From assembly GCA_029224185.1 (NCBI GenBank), contig CM055192.1, forward strand, positions 17,376,739 through 17,440,738: DNA of 64,000 bases, read 5' to 3'. The position numbers were made by a program, and so were the translations under genes. Source of the stretch: Karalla daura. Its lineage: Eukaryota; Chordata; Actinopteri; Chaetodontiformes; Leiognathidae. The notes below the pieces were generated by a model, which saw only the letters and a program-made list of their open reading frames with translations, ran no database searches and was not told the origin of the DNA. Shown one piece after another: positions 49,344-63,140 of the stretch (position 1 is its first letter; the number at the start of each line of letters is the position of its first letter).

Positions 49344-50235
49344 ACAGTTTTTCTCAGGTGCTTTGTCATAGTCCCTTTCATACAGTAATGTTGTTTTATA
49401 ACATTATCAATACTTATGAATGCTGAATGGTAATTCCCTATACAACTAGTTTTACTATAAAATCAATAGTCCTCATTATGTTGCTTCAGTCATTATATGT
49501 AAAATTGTGGAATTAGTTATCGAAAGCAAATTTTTTTACCTTCCTTTGAAGTTTTTTCCTGGTCCATATATTACACGACATTTGCTAACTTTCTTAGACA
49601 TAATCCCATAGGGCATAGTCCCTGAGGATGAGAGGGGTGGAGGCCATCTGAACAAGCATGTTGTCGCGTGAGACAATGTCCGTTTTCACCACTTAGATCT
49701 TGTCAGACAGTGGTCTGTAGCACATGACAGGAGGAGATTTTCTATGCCTGGAGCTCGAAGGTTTATGACCAAATGGCCCTGCTAACAGCCATAGATGCAG
49801 CATGTGACGAAATGACAGCAGAGTCATGCAGAGTGTGGATTCACCACTCCAGGTCACTCTTTCCTTGCTGCATTGCAAAGAATGATATCCATTGCGATGT
49901 GGATGAAAATATGTGACCAGACAGACAGGAGCGTCAGGATGTACAGGAATGTACAGGAATGGCTTGCTATGTGTTCGGTTACAATATTTACTGTTATATT
50001 GTTCACATCTGTGCACAGCAATGTCTTGTACTCATTTATACAGTGAATGTGTAACTTGACTATTGTATTCAAATGGCTGTACAAGTAGTGTGTAGGGCTG
50101 TCTTGAGCAGGTAGTGTCACCAAGTTTTGACTTTTTAACACTTACAGAATAAGCTGTCATGATGTCTCATTTTGATGACAGTTTCATTGACATGAGCACT
50201 TACTTTTGAGCAGTATGGCCCGTATGAATCGTATT
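49344..50235 (+). mobile_element. Decayed Tc1/mariner (IS630-type) transposon
   Basis: It starts with a candidate terminal repeat, TACAGTTTTTCTCAGGTGCT. At about 49740-49940 the + strand encodes the C-terminal end of a DDE transposase of a kind common in fish genomes: a phrase like IDAACDEMTAESC, then DIHCDVDEN, then a stop. The catalytic core is missing, so this is an internally deleted copy. The 3' end is uncertain. Confidence 0.6.
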
Positions 50236-50401
50236 GATTAGTGGGTGTTTTGATGATGACAGAGATTCAAAAGTTAGATCTGTCCGTCACTCTTCTCCAC
50301 CCCAGCCCTCTCATTGAAATGGTTTCTTTTGGCGCCAAAGAGTGACGAGGGCAGGAAAACGCCCCCTCATGAACCAATGGGTTGGGGCTTGGGTACACAC
50401 C

Positions 50402-50552
50402 CCCATACATACATACATACATACATGCATACATACATACATACATACATACATACATACATACATACATACATACATACATACATACATACATACATAC
50501 ATACATACATACATACATACATACATACATACATACATACATACATACATTC
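50402..50552. repeat. (ACAT)n microsatellite
   Basis: About 36 tandem ACAT units with one early G substitution. The Tyr-Ile-His-Thr and Met-Tyr-Val-Cys open frames on both strands are repeat artefacts. Confidence 0.98.
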
Positions 50553-50559
50553 ATTCAGG

Positions 50560-53500
50560 GGCATATATTTAAAGTGTCAGTGTTTTGAAAGATTCATTAG
50601 CACTTTTCAGTGGAGGCATGAAATTGTTACTTAGCAAATATAGCTTTTACTGAAGTACCAGAAATGGTGAATTTGCTGGTCATGCTAGACTTGAAAACTA
50701 TATTCTAAATATACAATATCAGAAGTTTGCAATGAGCTTAAAATGAGCCACCATGTTACTCATAATTTTAGATATTAAAAATCTGTTGTCAAATGTGTTT
50801 CTATTGATCACAGATCCAAACTCAATGACCTAGTGACAGAGTTTAATCCATATCATTAACTGTCCTAACCTTACTGCACTGAATGTTTCAGATTTATGTA
50901 TGATTTGCATGATTTTTCATTTTGTTTTGGTTGCTATGATATTATTTGGTTGCTATAATACTAATGATATTCCATCCTTCATCTTATTTGCTTTGTAGCT
51001 TTATGGTCCCACCTCGCACTCATCATGCAAAGCCTGTTAATGTTTTACTTCATCAACTTCATTGATTTTTGGCAGTTGTTGTTCTGTATTATGTAATGTG
51101 CAGTGAAATCGCTGTAGTTGACTGTCCTTCTATAGCTGCTCTGCCTTTTACTCACAGATTTTCAATCTGTGACGTTAATCGCCCACTCAGGTGTCAGAAA
51201 AAATTGATGAGCAGGTTGACAGGGACATCTAGTGGAAAGTTAACAAACTACACGCTTCCTAGATTTCCCTCTTTTCCCTCCTTGATCGTTTGACCTGCAG
51301 ACCTCACACGCCACCAAAAATCCTTATGCCCCTTTCATCCCCAGCGGCTTCTTCACTTCTCCTCGACATTTTCTCGTCGTTCTCACACACAAAATGAAGC
51401 TAATCAGACCAAGCTGCAAGCAGGATCAGACGCCGCTGCCCTCATGTCTACAGAGACAGATCTGACGAGATTAGAAAAGGCAGCAGTTCAACGTTTTCAT
51501 GCAGGCAACCCACCCTCATGCACTCACAAAAAGGATGGGGCTGCAAAGTATGCCCCTATGTGTTTGTTTCTGTGCATGTATATGTGCGTGTGATGGGTTG
51601 TGGGTGGTGAGGGGGCTCTCTAGCCTCTGCCAGAGTCTATGGAACCTGATACTTGATGACTCCCCATCACAAGAATGTGAGTTTCCTTCTCTTGGAGCAT
51701 CTGGCCCAACGCCCGGCCACATCTCCATCTGTGTGTGTTTGTATGTGTGTGTGTGAGAGTGTATGTGTGTGTGTGAGAGAGTGTGTTGCTTGTTACCATT
51801 TGCCCCTTTTTCAGAATGAGCGGCCTCTTTCAGCACTGTGAGACAGTCTTTGTATGATGGTTGTCTGATTTGTCTTGGTCCTCTACTTGTGAACGGTCAT
51901 TCCCATTATCAGCTCTCAGGAGCTTTTTTTTGTCAAAACATTTGGAAAAAGGGGTCCACCCAGGCATTGGGCAACATGGAAATTAATACAGGTAATCAAT
52001 TGGGGGGGAAAAAGGAAGCAACATCCTCTATGTGTTTGATTTAGGCACATTCAGACATTATAGACAGATTTTATGTGGATTTATTGAACCTACGTGATGA
52101 TAATAAGTGATAATAGTGTAATTTCATGGTTAGATGTCTGAAAGTTTATCTTTACACAGGACACTCCTGGATGGACACTGCTCTCACCTTGCTTTACTGA
52201 TGTAGGAGTGTGTCTCAGGGTGTGTCAGCACAATGTGATGGCCTCAGTGGGTGTGACTAACAGGTTACAAACAGGGTGTAGGTTAATCCAAACAGTAAAA
52301 ATGAGAAGGGGAGCTGCATCAAGAACAAGACTGGCGATAAGAATCTGCACCAATAACTTGGACAACTTTTATGAGGCATCAAATCAGTCTGTTTCTATCA
52401 ATCCTGCAAAAACAACATGTGTGACCACACCTAACAGCTGCTGAGGGGGGTCAGGTCAGAGGAGCAGGAGACCTACAAGAAACTATCCACCAGAGAGGGT
52501 TCAGCCTGCTGAGATGACCTGAGAGTGTGTGAGGAGATGCATACTGATGCAGGATAACACAACACTCTGGTAAACACTGGAACTTCAATCCTCAATCCAG
52601 AGGGGAAAAGATGAGGATACAGTTTCATGTCATAAAAATGTAACCGACTGCAATACATAACTCAATGTATTTGCTCTACCGCTCTTGATAAAGTAGCAGA
52701 TGTTGCGTTATTTCAGTTGCAAACTTTACAGATGGGTAACACAATCAGGTCATGTGATTGACTTTTAGTTTACTGCCCTGTAATGAAACCCTGAAAACTG
52801 AAGAATTGTGTGCATGCGAGTGTGTGTGTGTTCTCACAGGAACCTTTTCCCAACACCCCCTGCAAATTCTTTGCATTTTTGCGCTTTGCAAAAGTAGACA
52901 TAAATGGTAAAGTATTTGGACTCCACAGGAATATCAACATGAAACTTGTCATGTAGCTGATTTGTTAAAGCACACCAATACCGGAGAGGACAGATGCACA
53001 TGACCCCTGTAAAAATAAAAAAATAAACTTCAAATCAATGGAACAAACAGTTTTAATCATATAAATCACCTGCTATAAATGCTTTAAGACCAGGTGAAGC
53101 AAAAATAAATATTGGCTTTGAGTTGATCATGCTGCAGAAAAATTGGTAATTTTTAAAGGTTAAGGCTGTTAATTATTAACCAGCCTTGACTTGTCATGAT
53201 TGAAGGGGAAAAAACATTTGTTAAGTATATTCGATAATGCTTCAAAGTTGCTCAGCAGCATTTTCTGCCTCATGACTTGGGTGTGCGGGAAGGCATGGAG
53301 ACAACGCCCCGTCGGGGTTGAGGTGCAGCCCAAAAGATGATGTATCAAAGATGGTATCAGAACCCAGGGAGCTCTCTTTATCTCTCTCTCCATCTCTTCC
53401 TCTCCCTCCCATACTGTTGCTCTCTCTCTCTCTCTCTCAAATACGCATACACATTACCAGGAGTTCCATGTAGTTCGTGGAGGAGCAGAAACTATACAGT

Positions 53501-54440
53501 AGATATTTCTTCTCTACTCTACTCTACTTCTCACCCTCTGGCGAGCACATAATGGTGGTGATGGTGGACCTGCTGTTGGCGGGTTGTGAGGATGTGAGCT
53601 GGGGAGTGGGACGGCTGGTCCCATCACATGGACTCTTTAAGAATCCAGAAGTTGCTTCGTTGTAGTTGGTGAAGTGGAGACTGGCAATTTTGAGCTCGCT
53701 GCAGAAACTCCTCGAGATAAAATCAATCAACCATTCCCATAAATAAACCACTATTGTGACCATTCACTCTGTGGCATCCAGGACAGATGCGCGAGTGACA
53801 AGCTTAAAGCCATAGACGCTAGTAGCTAAGGAGAGAGGGGTGCAGCCCCTCCATTAAATAGACCCACCCATTAAATCCAGATTTCTAGATGGTGAAAAGT
53901 CTTATCTCCACAATGAAACCATGAATGGCAAAGAGATTTTTTTATATGTTTTGAGGGATACATTTATGACCCATTTCAGAGGAGAAATTGCAATTTGCAG
54001 AATTCGCTTTCCTTGGTCTTTAAGTTTTAAATCACCCTGATATCAACAATAAAGGATTTATAACATCTAACATAGTTTGCATAATGGCTGCATGTGACAT
54101 GAAAGAGCTAAAACATGCAAATCCAGTGGTAGAGTCCTCTAATCCAGCAGCTGGGAAGAAGACCGAGCTTACATCCGTCAAATTACAAGGATTTACCTGT
54201 AGTTGATGGTTTCACTTACCAGCAGTTTCATGCAACCGTAACCCCCAGACTGAAAGTGAACCGAATAAAAGACAAACTATAAGCTTTCTCCTTATTCATT
54301 TTACAGGGGTAATGAACAGGTGGAGAGCACCTCGCTGGCACTGGCGCTTAAAAAACATCGGTGAGCGTCTTACTCACTTTCAGTGAGGCACTGGATTCTG
54401 TTTCCCTTCTTTGACGTTCAATAAACTGCACTTCCCAGAA
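50560..54440. other. Intergenic sequence, no gene seen
   Basis: Both strands lack exons with recognisable homology. There are CT runs near 53421-53438, a GT/GAGA stretch at 51738-51783 and AT-rich unique sequence. Nothing further can be supported. Confidence 0.5.
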
Positions 54441-54461
54441 ACACAAACATGATACAGGCGT

Positions 54462-54462
54462 T

Positions 54463-54505
<43 letters not shown>

Positions 54506-54510
54506 AGGAG
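54462..54510. repeat. (GT)n-(GA)n compound microsatellite
   Basis: GT units run directly into GA units, followed by GGAGAAGGA-type purine sequence. Confidence 0.9.
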
Positions 54511-55282
54511 AAGGAGGGAGAGAGAGCAGGTATGTGTGAAGACAAAGGCTCACTTGTTCACAGTGGTGCTTTATCCTCATTACACTCCTCATTTGTTTAC
54601 ACTGTTAACTCTCCCACTTCCTCCATCCTTCACTGCCTCTCTCTCTCTCTCTCTCTCGCTCCCTCCCTCTCTTTCTCCCTCTCTGGTGGCACAGTCATTC
54701 AGTGCACGATCTGTAATCAGTGTTTACACTCTTGCCACCCTTCACTCATGACACGAGTTGCAGTTCAAACATGTTACAGTAAATTGGCCCATTCGTCGTG
54801 TTGGCAGGACACACAGGCTGACAAACATTTCACGTCTGAATCAATGAGCCCAGTTTCTATGCAAGATGAGGGGAAGTCAAGACAGAAAACAATTACACAT
54901 TTAACAGGATGTTGAGAAGGAGGCTGAAGAAGCCGGGATGAAAGAGGGCATTGGAGACGAGCGGGGGAAAGGTGGAGGGACTGTGCTCGGTGGTGCTGAG
55001 CTGCATGGACGACCTGAGTGAGGGCTAAATTTAAGGGGTTAACTGTGAGGCTGAAGTCTTGGCTCGCAAAGAGACAGGCCTGCAGAATTAAAATCAGACA
55101 GACGGAGAGAAAATGGGAGCAGAGGAGAGAGGGAGAGAGCAGAGAGAGACAGAGATGAAGAGAACGACAGAGAGAGAGGGAGAGGAGAGAAAGAGGGAGA
55201 GCGAAGGAGAGCAAAAGACAGAAAGTAATTGGTTCTATGATGGCTTCCAGCTGCATGGCGCCCGGCCAAACCAACTCTTCAT

Positions 55283-55308
55283 GACACACACACACACACA
55301 CACACACG

Positions 55309-55379
<71 letters not shown>
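55283..55379. repeat. (CA)n microsatellite
   Basis: About 97 bases of CA repeats with a few CG substitutions near the start. A purine-rich GAGA stretch lies just upstream (about 55100-55220). Confidence 0.97.
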
Positions 55380-55382
<3 letters not shown>

Positions 55383-55634
55383 AAGTCAGTAGAGCACCAT
55401 AAACATAAGATCTTGGTAGTCTCTGACAATATATGTTAGCAACTGTGACATGCTCGGTTGCCCAACGTGAAAAATTCGTCCTGTGATTGAAATAATGACC
55501 TGTTACTTCCAATGCGTTCTCCGTGCTCCGGTGGCTCTAATACGTGTAACATAAATATCAATGTGTCCATGTTGGCTGCAGGATTCAGGGGCAAAATATG
55601 TTTTTTTTATTACTCTGTAGAGACAGCGACACTG

Positions 55635-55653
55635 CAGCAGCAGCAGCAGCAGC
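55635..55653. repeat. Short (CAG)n tract
   Basis: Six CAG units in noncoding sequence. The surrounding open frame has no other support. Confidence 0.85.
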
Positions 55654-55989
55654 CACAGCGACGTGCTGTGCTACAGAGCGGGGAATCTCAGTTTAGCATA
55701 AATACAAATATGAAACGGTGACCTTTATGTGGTGCTAAACAACATCAAGCTTGTTAGGCGCTTTTGTAAAAATGGATTCTGCAAACTTCAGAGCTGGGAC
55801 TCAGCAGGAGATGTCGCCTCTCGCTGAAAAAGACTCTCTGACAACTGATTTGAGCGCATATGGGCAGATGTGAGCGGGTCTGTGAGTTTGTATGTGTGTT
55901 GGAGGCATAATGTGGCATCTGCCTGAGAGATAGTAAATTAGCAAGTTTCCCTGCAAGGGAAGTGACAGAGTGTCACTCAAAACAAATTG

Positions 55990-55991
<2 letters not shown>

Positions 55992-56020
<29 letters not shown>
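55992..56020. repeat. (CA)n microsatellite
   Basis: Fourteen CA units in otherwise unique sequence. Confidence 0.93.
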
Positions 56021-56027
<7 letters not shown>

Positions 56028-57109
56028 CCCTCGCTCACAGACAGCACAACATAACCACACAGTCATCACCCACGCTATCATAAACATTAATGGTGGAAAC
56101 ATGATAAATTACTCAGGGACACATCAGGGCTGTGTAGCAGGAGAGATTGACAGACAGATAGACCATCCGTGTTAACAATTTTGCAACTTACAAACACTGT
56201 CAACAGCTAAACAATCAAAATGAATTATGATAACGGGGAGATACTGAAAACTAACTTGAAATTATTATAAAGAGACATGTAAAAGCACAAAACACTTATG
56301 ACAGTGTTCAATTAAGCCAGTGGGCTTCAGCCAGCCCAATGAAAGAACCTAAAATGAAATGATTGCATATTGCATGAATCCAAACATGAAATCCCTCAAA
56401 CAGTTCCCATTGTGCCCCACAGGAATGCGTTTTGGCATTCGCCATTAAAGTACTTTTTTTCCCCCTAGTTATTTTCAAAATGCAAATTCACTGTCACAGA
56501 TGTTTTTTAAAAAAAAAAAACGACTTCTAAGCCCCGACAAACATACACGACCAGAAGTCATTAAATATGACTCTCTTGGTCTTTTATGATGTACTGAGCT
56601 TGGCTGAAATATTTATCAGGACAGAGATGAGCCGGTGAATTTGTTGGCAAGTTTAACAGCCCATTTTGAGCTCGAACGTCTGTCTCTGAAGAGCATCTCT
56701 CTAATTGATATGCAGCTAACGCTTTGTTTTACACTGTAGGTTAGTCATGGGCTGTACCGCGGTACTGTAACTCCTAAAACAAGGCTTCAGATGGCTAATC
56801 CATGTCTTGAGTCAGTAAAGCCGTCTGCTGTTTGACATTCTCACAGCTTCTTGCTCCTCTCCCTCCAACCCTAGTTGCCTGGAGGCTTTATGCACTAAGT
56901 CAAAACATTGGCAGCTCCGATGTTTTAATTCCTTTTTGAAAACTGATTTTCCCCTTTATGGCTCATGCTCATCTGTTTTTTATGTGGCCGTGACCAGGAG
57001 AATAATGTTATTAGAATCCAAGTAAAGACAAGAACACTGTTTGGATCAGATGGAGCTTGATGAAGGCTGGAAAGAGCAAGTAAACGCATCTTTGTGGCAC
57101 GCCAAATTT

Positions 57110-57243
57110 CTCCCTCTCCCTCTCCCTCTCCCTCTCCCTCTCCCTCTCCCTCTCCCTCTCCTTCTCCCTCTCCCTCTCCCTCTCCCTCTCCCTCTCCCTC
57201 TCCCTCTCCCTCTCCCTCTCCCTTACTCTCTCCCTCTCCCTCT
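57110..57243. repeat. (CTCCCT)n hexanucleotide minisatellite
   Basis: Roughly 22 tandem hexamers with two internal variants (TTCTCC and TTACTC). Because the unit is six bases, every frame stays open and yields Pro-Leu, Ser-Pro or Gly-Glu dipeptide runs with no biological support. Confidence 0.97.
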
Positions 57244-57249
57244 CTCACA

Positions 57250-59270
57250 TTGATGGACATCCACTGCTCTGCTCTCAAACAGATGGTGGAGGCATTAGGA
57301 CAGAGATCATCAGAAATGAGAGATGTAAAATCTCTGACATTTCAATACAGCCTTTAGTCTGGGCTTCCATGAGGACTTCCAAATCCATTCAAAGCTAATC
57401 TGGACCCCTCTTCACAGAGCTTATCCTTCTCAAGCCTCTTCCTCTTTAAACCCCTTGAATCACTGCTCTTCAAAATCATCTCAAACAATTTCTAGTGTGT
57501 AGAAAGCACCCACAACATAAAGACACCATCATGTAATGACATTTAAGCCCTCAGATACTGACTGGAAGTGACTGTATCCTTTTCCCTTGCTGTTTGTGCC
57601 CTCAGCAGGAGACAGGCCAAATCCCAGGCTACGGCATGGTAAATTAACATAGCACAAGTTGTCTACAGTCCTCACTTTCGCAGCTATATGAGCAGTTATC
57701 AGAATCACACAAGAGAGTCTTATTATGCATGCTAGTAAATGACTAATCTTTAATGAGACCCACATTTAACCTTCTAATGGCTCTTTATTAGACTAACAAG
57801 CTATGCCCCAGTGTGCATGTGCATGTGTGGAAAAGAGAAAATGTGCGCATGTGTGTGTGTATGTGTGTGTGTGTGTGTGCACTGTACATGAGTGCAGCAG
57901 TGAAACACTAATTAAGCTGTCGGATGGTGCAGCAGATTAGGCAGCCCCCCTGCAGAGTCTTCGGCCCCGGTAGGCAAACAGGCTTCATCCCTCAGCCAGC
58001 CAACCCAAATACATCTCAGCCCAGCGCTACCCAGAGCTCTGCAATAACATTAGTGCTCGCTACACCCAAATATCTTTAGCCCAGTGAGGCCGGATCAGAT
58101 GGCCTGCCAGAGCCAACAGCCCAGACTGCTGGGTGACTCAGAGAAGGCTGGACAGAGATTATTAGCCCCTCTCACAGCAGAGCCTGTATTTATAGACAGA
58201 TTTACTCATGTGTCTTGAGCGCATATGCACACAGAGATTCACACGCACAAAAAGCCTAAACGTAAGCACCGAAACAGTTAGAGGGGAGTGGATGCTTTAC
58301 AGAGAGCAAAGCATTTGTTTCATGGTTTGAAAAACCACAAGATTATAAAGATTTTGTATGATGTGTGTATGTGACTGTGTGATTTCAAGATGTACTTACT
58401 CCACCGCAAAAGGAAGGAAACCCTGGCCTCGGCTTTGCACAAATAACAGTCGAAGTTACTGTAAGAGGCGTGATGGGGCAAATGTTAAAATAACTATCAT
58501 ATAGTTAATATAATTTTCTCCTGTCTTTGTTCCAAATTTCCCTTGCACATAATCGCTCAAACACAGGCACACTTACATGCTTGCCAACATTCACATCATC
58601 GCTGTGTGTAAACAGCAATAATTCCAATACATCTGTTGTCACTTTGCATAAATTCATGAGGTAAGTTTTGTTCTTTTTCATTTCCCATAGTCCCACTCAA
58701 CTCTGAAACCTGCTCAGCCTCTGAGAAGGTTTTGTGCGAACGCGTGTGTTACGGCACATCCTGACCTGAGTTTAAACAAATTGATGATGGAGGCTGTTGA
58801 ACATTTAATAACATATATTTTATATGCCTCTGCTGGATTTGTGGGTTTTTCATTCAGGGTGGCCGCAGATTCTGATCTGGGCTTCTCTTACATTTACTAC
58901 AGTATCAAATACATCACCCTGTCCAAAGGGAACACTGAGCTGTTACACCACCTTACAGTGTGTGAAATGGCAAACAAACCACAAACCGGGAAAAGATCAT
59001 TTTCACCTTTCAAGCACTCACATTTTTGGAGAGATTGCGACTATTTCGGTGAAAGCACATCCCACGGCGTGTGCGCGTACCTGCATGCCTGTGCACAGCG
59101 CGTGTGTGACTGTGTGGCTGGAGGAGGATGTGAAGCCGCTCTCCCAGGCTCTTAAAATGGCTGCCTAGAGGTACGGAGGAATAGGGCTCCTTTTATTAAT
59201 GCTACACCTTTGATTAATCTGAGCAAATCTGTTCCCCATCCAATGGCTGACAGCTCTGGGGGCCGAGGCA
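57250..59270. other. Gene-poor interval
   Basis: No coding exon was recognised. A GT tract lies near 57849-57879. The GC-richer block at about 57930-58160 and the TCF/LEF- and TAAT-containing stretch at about 59150-59270 look less repetitive than their surroundings and may be regulatory, but this cannot be shown from a single sequence. Confidence 0.4.
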
Positions 59271-59280
59271 GGGACCCCAT

Positions 59281-59305
59281 CTCACACACACACACAGGCG
59301 CGCAC

Positions 59306-59367
<62 letters not shown>
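59281..59367. repeat. (CA)n microsatellite
   Basis: CA repeats with a GCGC interruption near 59297. The cysteine-valine frames on the minus strand are artefacts. Confidence 0.97.
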
Positions 59368-59370
<3 letters not shown>

Positions 59371-59519
59371 CTGTCAGTGAGTGTTGACACAGTCCAGATG
59401 TTGGCAGCTCTGTTCCAAATGAAAGCAGGGCAGCCGGCCAACAACCTGAACCACTCTCCCCATCAAATGATATGTTTACAATAATACTGTTCTGAGGCTC
59501 TAGAGACACATGCACATGT

Positions 59520-59562
<43 letters not shown>
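59520..59562. repeat. (CA)n microsatellite
   Basis: About 21 uninterrupted CA units. Confidence 0.97.
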
Positions 59563-59563
<1 letters not shown>

Positions 59564-59569
59564 GCATAG

Positions 59570-62500
59570 CACACACATGCAACATGCAAGCGCTTTCTCA
59601 AAGCAGGGGAAATGAACTAATGGAAAGCCAGTGTACCACATTGGGTGCAAAAATGAACAAACTTGTGGTGCTGCAGAAAGAGAGAGGGAGAGAGAGAGTG
59701 GGGGAGATTTTGGTGAGGCAGGACGTGGAGGAAAATGGAGAGACAGGGTGTGACAAAGTGACTGATCAAAAGAGAGGAGCAAGTAATCATCGTTGCCTTG
59801 TTTGGATCTGTATTTCCCCTGCTATGTCAGTCAGACAGTGAGAGGCAGGGGATGGAAAAATAATAGAGGAGTTATGTAATGTGCCTTCCAGGGCTGGAAC
59901 TGAAACAGAGAAAAAAAAAGCACCAATGGTTCCACACAGAGGTGCAGGAGAGGTCAGACTGTACCTACTGGTCTCCGAAGCAGCAAGACTAAAGTGTTTT
60001 CTCCCACTGGACCCCCGGTACACACAACCAAGCTCATGACAATATCCTTATTATTGTTCCACCATTTCACTTGATTAATTAATGGTGCGAGCCCAAAGGC
60101 TGTATATTCATTATTTGTCAAACGTGAGGCATTTATCACTATGATTAAAAACACAATCCTAAGTGTATGCAACACAAAGTGTTTCTCTCGTGACATAAAT
60201 CACTTGGCAACTCTTTGCTCGGTGCCACGTGGGGGGTCCTGTGCTGTTTTCCCTCTTTTTCTCAAACTAAAGCATCGGCACAGGTGTTTTTATCTAATGA
60301 CTGCCTGAGAATATCTCTATATGTTGGCACATAACCAAGTATTGTCAAGATGTGTCTAATGAGCAGCCGCTCAGTCTCAGTCTGCTGACTCTAATCGGCC
60401 GTTAGTTCTCGGTGTGAAGCTCCTATCTGTCAGGCAGCACCAATCCTCACAGCTTACCTGACAGCTTCACTGGTACGAACAGAGCATGTAAATACAAGAG
60501 CAGGTACAGTAGGAGCATGCAAATACATATGTTCGCAATCATAAAAATGCCCCAGGGAAACATGATCTGAGCATAGAGGTGTTGCAACACACTGTTTATT
60601 TCTTCTTCCCGAAGCAATAACAATCAGACGATATTGCATTGTTGTTGGCCCGTTAAAGACAAGCCACTGCAGGCCTAAGTGAAGGGAAAGGGGAAAATAC
60701 GTTAAACAGCCTGATAAAGAACTTAATCCATTTATCTGTTCCAACAAGACCAGACAACAAGAGAAGAGCTCCACCGTGCAACGACACTTTGCCTTGACTC
60801 GTCTGTAGGGTGTTTGGAGCCACAGTTGAACGATTTAGCAGAATATGGTATTGTGGGATGTTTTGAATTGTACTGTGTGATATTACAACACTGATACAGA
60901 ACAATCTTGTATTATCAGGAAGTGGAAAATAAACTATTTGGCAAATGGCTGAGTTCCTGTCTGACTTCACAGGAACAAATGACAAAGAATATGAAAATAT
61001 ATGTGGTACAGAGTATTTGCAATTGGGGAAAGTCCTCTTTCACCCTTAAAGCAGATAGAGAGGGAGGGGGAGGACAGGTTCTATCAAACACAACTTATTA
61101 TTATTTCAAATAGTGGCATGTACAAACATAAAAATACAAAAGCCCATTCATGATTTGCCATTATGAGAAAGGATAAATAGCTAGTGTAAAGTAACTGTCC
61201 CTGAGAGCTGTATTGGACAAACTCCTGGACTCCAGGTAAGGAATGGATCCAAAGGTGTACCGATATTGATGGTACTAATTACTGGGATCACTTGTGTTAA
61301 TATCCTTATCTCTTACAAATAAGCTGAGCTTGTCAATCATCTTTCTGTAGACAGGTGGTGCCGTTGGCAATACTCTTTTCTATCTGTCTGTTATCATGCT
61401 CTTGAAAACTATATACATATAAGGCAGAATATGTGGTGCTTCCAGTCTTCCTTTGCCCACCGTATCATATCCACTCAATACCAAACAACGATCGAGTTAC
61501 AAAAGATGAAGTAATGAGTGCTATTCATCGCAATGCATTTTAGCACTTAATTGAGCAAAAAAAAGAAACTTCACGAGTGTTTTACTCAAATAAACAACTT
61601 ATTTATCTTTTGAAGCCATTAATTTGTTTTTACCAAATGACTTGTTTTTTGGCACGCACTATCCAGAGCTAATGGGTAGCATAAGGATTAGCGTTATCCG
61701 ATAATTAGGGACTTTTAGAAAATGATTAAAAGTGCAACAATGTACAGCCTGACAAACAAAACTTAATTCAACAAACATCATTGCTGTTACTCCAGCTGAT
61801 TGCGTGAGAGGGATCTTAACAAGAACAGCACGTTTCCTCTTCAGAGTACTACTGTGAGGTGGCTGGTTACAGCTGCCAGCAAAGATGGCTCTTCCACTCA
61901 TCCGAGTTAACTGATAATAAGTTGTGTTAATGTTCGTGTCAATGCATCAGAAATTATCTTTAATCCCAATGATTATCCTTATTGACAGCGCCCGATTAGA
62001 TTGTTTGTAAATTGCTAATTGTTTCAGAGGATGTAATATGCACATTATCCTTCCACTTCTAAATGACAGCTACTGTTTTAGGAGCCCTATGTTTCATCTG
62101 GGCTACTCCCTTGTATTTCATTCTGCATGAGTCCTGACATGTGCTGAGCTGTGATCAAATGGAGGACTGTTAGTCACCAGTGGTTTGTATAAGAAGAGGT
62201 CACATCAGGTTAAGGGCTTTTCCCAACTGAGGGTGGTGGAAGTGGTGGGGTGGTTGTTGTAACCTATCTGATCTACATGTAGGGTCATTTGTTTGCTCAT
62301 AAGGGACATTTCCTCGTTCCTCTCCTCTATCAGTTTTATCTGTCGTTTCTGTAGTGCTCATATGATTCATCTGCAACTTCACCATCTTCCAAGTGTCAGA
62401 GATTAGAAGAAGTTGCATCATTGTCATTCTTTGCTATAGCAAAAGAAATAATTCCCTATCTTCAGTAACATTTTGTCATCTTCAGTTCCACAATTGTTGT

Positions 62501-62600
62501 TCTTCAGCCATGTTTCGACAGGTTCTGCAGGGAGCCGAAGGGATTACTCATCCTGAAGCTGGGAAGTCAAAAACATGGGTGTAAAACTTTTATCGTCAAA
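59570..62600. other. Gene-poor interval with AT-rich possible regulatory blocks
   Basis: No exon is supported on either strand. Non-repetitive AT-rich stretches with several TAAT and GATTA cores lie at about 60055-60235 and 61900-62060. They resemble vertebrate conserved noncoding elements in texture only. Confidence 0.35.
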
Positions 62601-62689
62601 GTTTTTTCTCAGGAATGACGATAAACTGAGCTGGACAGGTGCATCACCCTCACCTCTTTGTTTATATTGTTCCTTAGCTATGACTTGGT

Positions 62690-63140
62690 CCTTGGTTATC
62701 TCGACCTTCAGCTCAGTTTTCTGTTTCCTCTTGTTCCGATGAGTCACCACAACATAGCAACACTGTGAACCTGTTCCTAGTACATTTATTGCCATGAGTT
62801 ACAGGTTTTACATTGTCATTCCAATGACTTTTCTCTTTCTTTTATAAAATTTCTAGCATGCTTGGAAGGGTTCAGTTAAATCTTTCAACTGGGTTCCCCC
62901 TTGATTGCTCACTTTAGACAAAGAGCTCTAAGATGGAACTTAAAATCTCATGCACTCATCACTGAACAAGTGCTCTGGAAACCCATAATGCATGAAAAGA
63001 TGTTTCCAATGAGCAAAAGCTAAAGTATTTTAATATTTTGTAGATATGGCTATAGCATGTTTCAGTCATGTGCCACTGTCTTTGTCGGGGTCAAAGGATA
63101 GTTATGCATATCGCTTCCATTGGAAGAGTTGTGAAGAGGT
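62690..63140 (-). pseudogene. LTR-retrotransposon integrase relic
   Basis: Minus-strand fragments in shifting frames resemble a Ty3/gypsy-type or retroviral integrase core: a phrase like ALWVSRALVQ or, one frame over, IMGFQSTCSVMSA near 62960-63000 (the usual HYGFPE..HSD region), then NQGGTQLKDLTEPF near 62870. Stops interrupt every frame. The catalytic residues cannot be confirmed. Flanking minus-strand open frames up to 63618 may belong to the same relic. Confidence 0.45.

Noticed and set aside
57041..57278. Pro-Leu, Ser-Pro and Gly-Glu repeat frames
   Set aside because: A six-base repeat keeps all frames open; nothing conserved on either side.
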